A program made the position numbers and the translations under genes. Below the pieces are notes generated by a model. That model saw only the letters and a program-made list of their open reading frames with translations, did not search any database and was not told the origin of the DNA. A stretch of DNA of 5,796 nucleotides from Spirochaetales bacterium (GTDB lineage Bacteria > Spirochaetota > Spirochaetia > Sphaerochaetales > Sphaerochaetaceae), in the NCBI GenBank assembly GCA_022771185.1, contig JALFCJ010000048.1, positions 1-5,796 of the forward strand, written 5' to 3'. This document shows positions 1 to 5,008 of the stretch, in pieces (positions within the stretch are counted from its first letter, which is position 1; the number at the start of each line of letters is the position of its first letter).

Positions 1-44
1 AATGGAAGAGTAAACATTATTCACTGATTTAAGGATCAAAAACC

Positions 45-995
45 TCATAGGACAATACTATCACATTGGTCGTCACTTCTCCAATCTATTCCTTCCTTTC
101 TGAGGACTGGAAAAAACCTATCTGGGAGAGGTGCACGAAAAACCATTCTCTCTTTAGTCTTCGGATGGTCAAAAACCAAGCGGTAAGCATGGAGCATCAG
201 AGTCGCGTCAGGATATCTGTCGTCTTTACGGGAGTATATAGGGTCGCCGAGAATGGGATGAGAGATGGAGGATAGATGCACTCTGATCTGGTGAGTACGT
301 CCAGTGTATATACGAAGAGAAAGAAGAGCATAATTATCCCCCTGTGAAATGACTCTCCACTTTGTCAGTGCGTCCTTACCCTCTGTTTTATTATTTGTTA
401 CAGTATACTTCTTTCGGTTATTTCTATCCCTGACAATCCTTTTGTCTATTAGACCCTCGTTATGAGTAAACAATCCTTTGGAAAGAGCAATGTAGTATTT
501 TTCGTTACTATGCTCTGAAAATTGAAGGGATAGGTCCGCGTGAGCTTCCTTTGTCTTTGCTATCACCATTACGCCGGATGTATCTTTATCTAAGCGATGG
601 ACAATACCAGGTCTGAGATTATCTCCACCAGTATCGAAGTCTTCTCCATAGAGACCCAAGAGGGCATTTGCCAGTGTTCCAGAGTAGACTCCGGAACCAG
701 GATGTACTGTCATTCCCTGATCTTTGTTGATGACAAGTATTTCATCGTCTTCATAAAGAATATTTAATGGAATCTCTTCTTTCTCCAAGCCCTCCATAAT
801 CTCTTCTTTATAAGAGATGAATACTTTCTCTCCTATCTTCAGTTTTCTTGACTTCTTACACTCTTTACCGTCAACCGAGATAAATATTGTAGGATTAGAA
901 AAAACAGATCGAGGGATGTTCAAGGCATTTACGCCAACTATATCAACTCTGCCCTCTTCTTCTGCAATAAAGGAATACTCTCTATCTTTAATCAT
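45..995 (-). CDS. RluD/RluA-family 23S rRNA pseudouridine synthase
   Basis: This protein of 316 residues should convert specific uridines in ribosomal RNA (typically 23S) to pseudouridine in the cytoplasm. The core signature is clear: an HRLDKDTSG motif at residues 133-141 with D136 as the expected catalytic aspartate, and a RTHQIRVH motif at 233-240 followed by HPILGDPIY at 246-254. Residues 1-65 look like a degenerate S4 RNA-binding domain (VDGKECKKSRKLKIGEKV near 41-58). The length fits RluD-type enzymes with an S4 domain. The ATG lies 3 bases after the stop of the upstream small membrane protein, so it is the last visible gene of the operon. Its Shine-Dalgarno is weak (GGA-rich sequence overlapping the end of the upstream gene), which suits coupled translation. 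The family is certain, but RluA, RluC and RluD specificity cannot be told apart from sequence alone. No clear terminator lies in the 44 bases downstream. Confidence 0.93.
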   Translation of the reverse strand: MIKDREYSFIAEEEGRVDIVGVNALNIPRSVFSNPTIFISVDGKECKKSRKLKIGEKVFISYKEEIMEGLEKEEIPLNILYEDDEILVINKDQGMTVHPGSGVYSGTLANALLGLYGEDFDTGGDNLRPGIVHRLDKDTSGVMVIAKTKEAHADLSLQFSEHSNEKYYIALSKGLFTHNEGLIDKRIVRDRNNRKKYTVTNNKTEGKDALTKWRVISQGDNYALLSLRIYTGRTHQIRVHLSSISHPILGDPIYSRKDDRYPDATLMLHAYRLVFDHPKTKERMVFRAPLPDRFFPVLRKEGIDWRSDDQCDSIVL

Positions 996-998
996 ACT

Positions 999-1334
999 TT
1001 ATTCCATTTTTCCAAGAATCCAATCAACAGCAGAGACTACCAATGAAAGCCCTGCAGCAGATGACAAGGTCACCAAAGCTGACTGAGTATTGTTTTCAAA
1101 GTTTATTATCCCCTGATTAGACATTAATCCTAAGGCCAGCGATGATATTGGTACAGTAAAAACCAAGGAACCAAAGAATATTGTCTCTGCTCGTCTCAGT
1201 TCTATTGTCCAGAGAGGGAATTCCTCTTCATCATAACTCTCATATTTATAGTTAAAAGAGGAATGTGTAATTGTCTCAGCTGAGAGCGAGAATAAAAGTG
1301 AGATTAGAAGTAATACTGCAATTATTCTCTTCAA
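999..1334 (-). CDS. Small exported/membrane protein of unknown function, TTG start
   Basis: I do not recognise this protein of 111 residues. It begins with two basic residues and a hydrophobic stretch (3-18) ending in SLSA, with a plausible signal peptidase I site after A19. An acidic segment follows (YDEEEF near 34-39), then two hydrophobic stretches at about 51-71 and 85-106 that could be membrane helices. The start is TTG: its reading frame overlaps the stop of the upstream yggS-like gene by 4 bases (TTGA), and a strong GGAGG lies 6 bases upstream of it, which decides the start. It sits between the YggS-like and RluD-like genes and is probably translated by coupling. Tight overlap on both sides, a good ribosome binding site and coherent topology support a real gene. 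Its function is unknown, and an inner-membrane location is inferred. Confidence 0.8.
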   Translation of the reverse strand: MKRIIAVLLLISLLFSLSAETITHSSFNYKYESYDEEEFPLWTIELRRAETIFFGSLVFTVPISSLALGLMSNQGIINFENNTQSALVTLSSAAGLSLVVSAVDWILGKME

Positions 1335-1981
1335 CTTCGTCCTCCGAAGATTGCTGTTCCAATTCTGACTTCAGTGCTGCCACAATCTATAGCAGTCTCC
1401 CAGTCGCCGCTCATTCCCATAGATAATACAGAAAGAGGATGAGTCTTACTGATTTCGTCAAAGATTTCTTTTGTATAGAGAAAAGCCTTTCTGTTCTTTT
1501 CTTCGTCTCCCCCCAGAGGCCCCACAGTCATCAAACCCACCAACTTTACGTTTTCCAAAGTGAAGGCGTACTCGGCGGCAGATATGACTTCTTCTCTTGT
1601 CTTGAACCCGGATTTCTGTTCTTCATTAGAAGAGTTTACTTCCAAGAGAATCTCCATCTTCTTATTTATCTTTCCAGCCTCTGTGTTTATTTTATCCAAG
1701 AGTGCAATAGAGTCTACAGATTCAATTCTATCAGCATACATTACTGCCTTCTTGACTTTATTGGACTGTAATTGCCCGATAAGATAAACTCTTATATCTT
1801 CTTTTTTGTTCTCAGAAAACTTTGAGATAAGCTCCTGTACTCTGTTTTCACCAAAGACTCTGGCTCCATCGTTATAAGCTTCTTCAATTAACTCTATAGG
1901 CTTTGTCTTCGATACAGCAACCAACACTGCATTCTTAGACTTATCTTTCACCTTTTTCTCTATTTCTATATAATTAACCAT
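1331..1981 (-). CDS. yggS: YggS/PLPBP-family pyridoxal phosphate homeostasis protein
   Basis: This cytoplasmic protein of 216 residues binds pyridoxal 5'-phosphate and belongs to the YggS/PROSC (PLPBP) family, which affects vitamin B6 and amino-acid homeostasis without a known enzymatic reaction. It has the AVSKTKP motif with K25 as the expected cofactor lysine, FGENRVQE at 43-50, IGQLQSNK at 68-75 and the C-terminal phosphate-binding signature SMGMSGDWETAI (187-198) followed by GSTEVRIGTAIFG (201-213). The usual H-F before IGxLQxNK is Y-L here. I chose the ATG at 1981 over an upstream in-frame ATG at 2005, because AAAGGG lies 8 bases before it and family members begin close to this point. 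The ATG overlaps the end of the upstream CmpB-like gene by 8 bases, suggesting coupling. The 3' end overlaps the next gene by 4 bases. Confidence 0.93.
   Translation of the reverse strand: MVNYIEIEKKVKDKSKNAVLVAVSKTKPIELIEEAYNDGARVFGENRVQELISKFSENKKEDIRVYLIGQLQSNKVKKAVMYADRIESVDSIALLDKINTEAGKINKKMEILLEVNSSNEEQKSGFKTREEVISAAEYAFTLENVKLVGLMTVGPLGGDEEKNRKAFLYTKEIFDEISKTHPLSVLSMGMSGDWETAIDCGSTEVRIGTAIFGGRS
1335..1345 (-). promoter_or_regulatory. Shine-Dalgarno for the TTG-started small membrane protein
   Basis: On the minus strand GGAGG (1341-1345) precedes the TTG at 1334-1332 with a spacer of 6 bases. It lies within the last codons of the YggS-like gene. It makes the non-ATG start convincing, because no ATG in this frame lies near a comparable site. 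Confidence 0.75.
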
Positions 1982-2837
1982 TCTTCCTGCCCTTTGCATT
2001 GTCATTTATAGTTTTGACTTTTTCTTTATATTCAGCCTTAGTCTCTTTAATCTTTGCTTTCATCTCAAGACTTGCTTCCCTTCTCTCCTGGGCCCAAGTA
2101 TGAATATTCTGAAGCTGCTGTTTTACGTCATCATACTTACTTGTTGCACTAGGGAATGCAGAGATAATTCTTGTGTAGCTGTTTCTTGTCTTTTCTCTGA
2201 GTTCTTCAACTTCCTCAGATAGTTTAAGTCTAAACTCTTCACTAAGCTCGCTCTTACCAAGACTCTTGAGTTCCTGAACTCTCGCTTCAACATTCCTTGC
2301 CTTCTCTCTGACTTCAAGAAGTGCCTTCTTGAATGCACTCATCTTCATTACAGATAAGGTGAGATCTACTGCAAAAAGTATTCTCAAGACATCAGCAAGT
2401 CTTTCAGCAAGCATGACTGGAATAATATTAAACAGTTTCTGAATCCAAGGATAAGCACCATATACAAGAATCATACTCATAAGACCAAAAAGAGAAGAGT
2501 TTAAGAGACATACTCTCCCATTGATATTGAACTTATACCTTGAATAATCCCAAAGCTTAATTGAGAATAACTTTTCAAGTCCCCAGGATCCTATGTATTC
2601 TACGATACTAGTCAAAACTATGGCTGCAATAAACACCAGTATTGGATAATGTGCAATAGGAACAAGGAAGATATCGACGATCAAGCCCCCAAATCCATAG
2701 ATAGGGAGCCAAGGTCCATATAAAAACCCTCTGTTTACCAATCTTCTCTGTCCTATTGAACAGTAAGCTACTTCACATAAATAACCAATGAATGAGTATA
2801 AAACAAAAGTCAAAGTATAGTGAGTAAAGGTATCCAT
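1974..2837 (-). CDS. CmpB-like (PF06541 type) multi-pass membrane protein with helical C-terminal tail
   Basis: This protein of 287 residues resembles the family annotated as putative ABC-transporter type IV (CmpB). The recognisable pieces are NRGFLYGPWLPIYGFGG at 35-51 and LWDYSRYKFNINGRVCL at 95-111, separated by hydrophobic segments. About five membrane helices are likely (roughly 8-26, 40-60, 62-80, 112-128 and 148-164). Residues 166-287 are highly charged, rich in K and E, and probably form long cytoplasmic helices or coiled coil. The family's function is poorly established, and no ATPase partner is visible here, so calling it a transporter is doubtful. The start is ATG at 2837, because AGGGAG lies 6 bases upstream. 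The frame is open further upstream to 2915, but that would run through the tRNA terminator. It is the first gene of the operon. A weak promoter, TCGACA (2877-2882) and TAGTCT (2854-2859) spaced by 17 bases, is possible. Confidence 0.85.
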   Translation of the reverse strand: MDTFTHYTLTFVLYSFIGYLCEVAYCSIGQRRLVNRGFLYGPWLPIYGFGGLIVDIFLVPIAHYPILVFIAAIVLTSIVEYIGSWGLEKLFSIKLWDYSRYKFNINGRVCLLNSSLFGLMSMILVYGAYPWIQKLFNIIPVMLAERLADVLRILFAVDLTLSVMKMSAFKKALLEVREKARNVEARVQELKSLGKSELSEEFRLKLSEEVEELREKTRNSYTRIISAFPSATSKYDDVKQQLQNIHTWAQERREASLEMKAKIKETKAEYKEKVKTINDNAKGRKNG

Positions 2838-2843
2838 AATAAT

Positions 2844-2849
2844 CTCCCT
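2844..2849 (-). promoter_or_regulatory. Shine-Dalgarno deciding the CmpB-like start
   Basis: AGGGAG on the minus strand precedes the ATG at 2837-2835 with 6 intervening bases. It supports a start 26 codons downstream of the longest open frame, which would otherwise begin inside the tRNA-Val terminator region. Confidence 0.7.
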
Positions 2850-2889
2850 GTATAGACTACACCAAGGGAGGACATGTGTCGAGAGAGGC

Positions 2890-2914
2890 AAAAAAAAATG
2901 ACCGTTTCCGGTCA
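2890..2914 (-). terminator. Intrinsic terminator after tRNA-Val
   Basis: On the minus strand a perfect 6-bp stem (TGACCG / CGGTCA, 2899-2914) with a GAAA tetraloop is followed directly by nine Ts (2890-2898). It starts 2 bases after the discriminator base of tRNA-Val and ends the tRNA transcript, separating it from the protein operon downstream. Confidence 0.9.
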
Positions 2915-2916
2915 AA

Positions 2917-2988
2917 TGGAGGATACAAGGATTGAACTTGTGACATCCTGCTTGTAAGGCAGGCGCTCTCCCGCTGAGCTAATCCTCC
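2917..2988 (-). tRNA. tRNA-Val (anticodon UAC)
   Basis: The minus strand folds as a complete 72-base cloverleaf. The acceptor stem GGAGGAU pairs with AUCCUCC over all 7 positions. The D arm is GCUC/GAGC, the anticodon stem CCUGC/GCAGG has the loop CUUACAA, and the T arm ACAAG/CUUGU has the loop UUCAAUC. The anticodon UAC reads valine GUA codons and, with modification, others of the GUN box. The discriminator is A and the CCA end is not encoded. The gene lies 3 bases downstream of the T-run of a hairpin that follows tRNA-Leu, and no promoter of its own is obvious, so it probably depends on read-through. Confidence 0.96.
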
Positions 2989-2991
2989 ATT

Positions 2992-3013
2992 AAAAAACCC
3001 AGTTTCGCTGGGT
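2992..3013 (-). terminator. Terminator-like hairpin between tRNA-Leu and tRNA-Val
   Basis: On the minus strand ACCCAG, a CGAAA loop and CTGGGT form a 6-bp stem (2997-3013) followed by a run of Ts (2992-2997; the first T also closes the stem). The structure has the form of an intrinsic terminator. It begins 3 bases after the end of tRNA-Leu, and its T-run ends 3 bases before mature tRNA-Val. It could terminate partially, or serve as a processing spacer. Confidence 0.75.
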
Positions 3014-3016
3014 GTA

Positions 3017-3100
3017 TGCGGTCGAGAGAACTCGAATCTCCAAGCCCGTTAAAGCACTAGCACCTCAAGCTAGCGTGTCTACCAATTCCACCACGGCCGC
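3017..3100 (-). tRNA. tRNA-Leu (anticodon GAG)
   Basis: The minus strand gives an 84-base class II tRNA with the long variable arm expected for leucine. The anticodon stem CUAGC/GCUAG carries the loop UUGAGGU with anticodon GAG, reading CUC and CUU. The D arm has GUG/CAC with GG in the loop, the variable arm pairs GCU with GGC, and the T arm GGAGA/UCUCU has the loop UUCGAGU. The acceptor stem GCGGCCG/CGACCGC has one non-canonical C5-A68 opposition; the other six pairs are Watson-Crick. The discriminator is A and CCA is not encoded. It is the first gene of the two-tRNA transcript. Confidence 0.95.
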
Positions 3101-3112
3101 AAGAACATGGAT

Positions 3113-3141
3113 ATATTAGAGATTTGGAGTAAATGAGTCAA
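3113..3141 (-). promoter_or_regulatory. Sigma70-type promoter of the tRNA-Leu/tRNA-Val transcript
   Basis: On the minus strand TTGACT (3136-3141) and TAATAT (3113-3118) are separated by exactly 17 bases, and the -10 ends 12 bases before the mature tRNA-Leu 5' end. The sequence upstream of the -35 (to about 3212) is very A/T-rich and could act as an UP element, as is common for stable-RNA promoters. The insertion sequence ends about 70 bases upstream of the -35 and so leaves the core promoter intact. Confidence 0.8.
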
Positions 3142-3212
3142 CCGGTTTTTCAATTATTTTTTAACTTTTTTCTTAATTCGTTATATGTAAAGTAATTATA
3201 TTAATAAAAAAA

Positions 3213-3228
3213 GTAACTACTCAGTCAT
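3213..3228 (+). repeat. Left terminal inverted repeat of the IS66 element
   Basis: GTAACTACTCAGTCAT is an exact inverted match to 5008-5023. After base 16 the two ends diverge: the left continues GCC, whereas the right has an extra CAT before GCT. Confidence 0.93.
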
Positions 3229-3415
3229 GCCTCGTATAACATGAAACTTTTCAGAAATCTATGTTTTCTCGGAAGAATGCTTGCTAAATGCTGCAATTTT
3301 CTATAATTCCTTACTAGATTAGAAAATAAACACATTATTTTTCATTTCCCGATTGATCAAACCCTCTTTTGTGTGTTAGAATAACTCTAGAATATATAAG
3401 GAGTTAGACTGCAAA
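3229..3415 (+). other. Non-coding leader of the IS66 element
   Basis: This A/T-rich stretch lies between the left inverted repeat and the transposase start. It has no supported gene. A 21-codon open frame at 3241-3306 lacks a Shine-Dalgarno. The only functional signals I can support are the promoter and ribosome binding site near its right end. Together with the tRNA promoter and the A/T-rich host flank (3142-3212), it accounts for the gene-free region between the tRNAs and the transposase. Confidence 0.6.
3354..3382 (+). promoter_or_regulatory. Likely transposase promoter with extended -10
   Basis: TTGATC (3354-3359) and TAGAAT (3377-3382) are spaced by 17 bases, and a TG one base before the -10 makes it an extended -10 promoter. 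Transcription would begin about 27 bases before the transposase ATG. An alternative pair, TTGTGT (3369-3374) and TATATA (3393-3398) with an 18-base spacer, overlaps it. Confidence 0.5.
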
Positions 3416-5008
3416 ATGGAGTTCACGGAGAAGTTGAAGGAGTTGATCAAAAATGGCGCCACTGTCGCCGATGTCGCATCTGCCTTCGGCCTTGACATGT
3501 CAACACTGCCTCCGGAGTGGTTCATGTTCATGTCCAACATGATCATGTTCTCATTCTCCATGATGTCGATGATGGAAGGGATGGACTCCAACATAACCGG
3601 TCTGAAGGACCAAGTCTCCGGTCTTACTTCCGCCGTCACAAGCCTCCAGTCGGAGCTCCGGGAAAGGAGTAAGAAGAATTCGTCTAACTCCAGCATGCCT
3701 CCATCACGCGAAGGCTATGCAAAGCCCAATGCAAACAAAAATACAAGTCTCCGTGAAACCAGCGGGAAGAAGCCGGGGGCGCAGCCCGGCCACAAAGGAA
3801 ACGGCTTGAAGAAGGTTATGGCTGACGAGACCGTAAGGCATGACCATTATCCGAAACAGTGTCTTGGATGCAGCAACCTTACATCATGCATCTCGCTGAT
3901 GAAGTGCATCTCCAGCGGGCATGTATATGAGAACAAGACTGTTTTGGTTGACAATGAACACAAGGTGTATTCCATTGTCTGTCCTGTGATGGGCGAACTG
4001 ATCAAAGGGGAAAAGCCAGAGGAGATCAAGTCCACACAGCAGTACGGGCTTACGGTCAAGGAATATATAGTAAGCCTTTGGTCCATAGGGGTCACTTCAC
4101 TCGACAGACTTCAGAAGCTTGTCTCCAAGCATCTTGGGATAGAAGTCTCTGAGGGCACCGTATCCAAGATCATAGCCGACTTTGCAACCGAATGCGGCAG
4201 AATTGCAGATGTGGTAAAGGATTACCTCAAGAAATGCCGTACAAAAGGTGCCGACGAGACCGGTCTGAGGGCTCAGGGGAAGCTCCATTGGCTGCATGTT
4301 GTCTGCGACAGGAAGGCTACCTACCTCTATGCCGACGAGAAGAGGGGCTTCGATGCAATCTCTGGAGAGGGAGGAATCCTTGTCGATTCATGCGGAACCC
4401 TGATACACGACTGCTGGGCACCTTATTTCAACCTGTCGAACATGGATCATGCGATATGCCTGCAGCACATACAGAGGGAGCTGAGGGCTGCAAAGATAAG
4501 GGAGAAGGATGATGAAGGATATTTCGACGGGATCGAAGCTTTGCTGCTTGCCATGAGGAAGACGAAGATGGATGCAATGGAGGCGGGAAAGGACCATCTG
4601 GAATCCACCGAGATAAAGCAATTCAGAAAGAGGCTGAGGAATATGATCGAGGAAGGGTTGGAGAGGTTCAGGTCCCCAAAGCGATGCAGGCTTAAGCTTG
4701 GAAAGATTCCTGAGGGGAAGACAAGAAGGCTGCTCCTAAGGCTGAGAGACTATGAATATGCCGTATTCATGTTCCTTGAAGACTTTGAGGTGGAGTTCTC
4801 GAACAACGAATCGGAGAGGTCATTGAGGGGGGCTAAGATACGCCAATCGGTTTCAAAATGCTTCAGAAAATTTGAAGGAATGAAACGATTTGCTTCCATC
4901 TCAACGATACTTGAGACGGCAAAGAAGAACAGCATCGATCATTCAACCATCATAAAAGCAGTCTTCACAGGGACTGCTAGGTCGCTATTGGCTAGTGTCT
5001 TAGCATGA
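3416..5008 (+). CDS. IS66-family transposase (DDE type)
   Basis: This 530-residue protein is the transposase that cuts and joins the element's ends. A helical N-terminal region with an unusual methionine-rich stretch (37-56) leads to a basic linker with NSSNSSMPPSR (88-98) and GKKPGAQPGHKGNG (117-130), both typical of IS66. A cysteine cluster follows (C149, C152, C158, C164), like the family zinc-binding domain. The DDE core is visible: D280 in GADETG, D332 in IHDCWAPYF and E467 in SNNESERSLR. The C-terminal part, IRQSVSKCF followed by a helical region, also matches the family. The usual DNN before the catalytic glutamate is SNN, a common kind of variation. An AAGGAG at 3398-3403 lies 12 bases before the ATG, slightly far. 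No frameshift or internal stop is visible. The stop codon touches the right inverted repeat, and the 3' end overlaps the convergent truncated host gene. Confidence 0.95.
   Translation: MEFTEKLKELIKNGATVADVASAFGLDMSTLPPEWFMFMSNMIMFSFSMMSMMEGMDSNITGLKDQVSGLTSAVTSLQSELRERSKKNSSNSSMPPSREGYAKPNANKNTSLRETSGKKPGAQPGHKGNGLKKVMADETVRHDHYPKQCLGCSNLTSCISLMKCISSGHVYENKTVLVDNEHKVYSIVCPVMGELIKGEKPEEIKSTQQYGLTVKEYIVSLWSIGVTSLDRLQKLVSKHLGIEVSEGTVSKIIADFATECGRIADVVKDYLKKCRTKGADETGLRAQGKLHWLHVVCDRKATYLYADEKRGFDAISGEGGILVDSCGTLIHDCWAPYFNLSNMDHAICLQHIQRELRAAKIREKDDEGYFDGIEALLLAMRKTKMDAMEAGKDHLESTEIKQFRKRLRNMIEEGLERFRSPKRCRLKLGKIPEGKTRRLLLRLRDYEYAVFMFLEDFEVEFSNNESERSLRGAKIRQSVSKCFRKFEGMKRFASISTILETAKKNSIDHSTIIKAVFTGTARSLLASVLA

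Noticed and set aside
1..44. Possible terminator or start of a next gene after the RluD-like gene
   Set aside because: Only a weak 4-bp stem and a short T-run are visible around the stop codon, and the ATG near 17 on the minus strand has no ribosome binding site and too little sequence to judge.
66..275. Plus-strand open frame opposite the RluD-like gene
   Set aside because: It is antisense to a gene with clear family motifs; the other short open frames opposite or inside the yggS-like, CmpB-like and transposase genes are rejected for the same reason.
2854..2882. Promoter for the CmpB-yggS-rluD operon (TCGACA, 17 bases, TAGTCT)
   Set aside because: The -35 matches well but the -10 matches only three of six consensus bases, so it is noted within the gene entry and not listed as a feature.
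2838..2915. N-terminal extension of the CmpB-like protein to an upstream ATG
   Set aside because: The extension runs from the tRNA-Val terminator region, lacks a ribosome binding site and does not resemble the family's N-terminus; the ATG at 2837 has AGGGAG at good spacing.
3241..3306. Open frame of 21 codons on the plus strand inside the IS leader
   Set aside because: There is no Shine-Dalgarno, its product resembles nothing I know, and it lies upstream of the likely transposase promoter.
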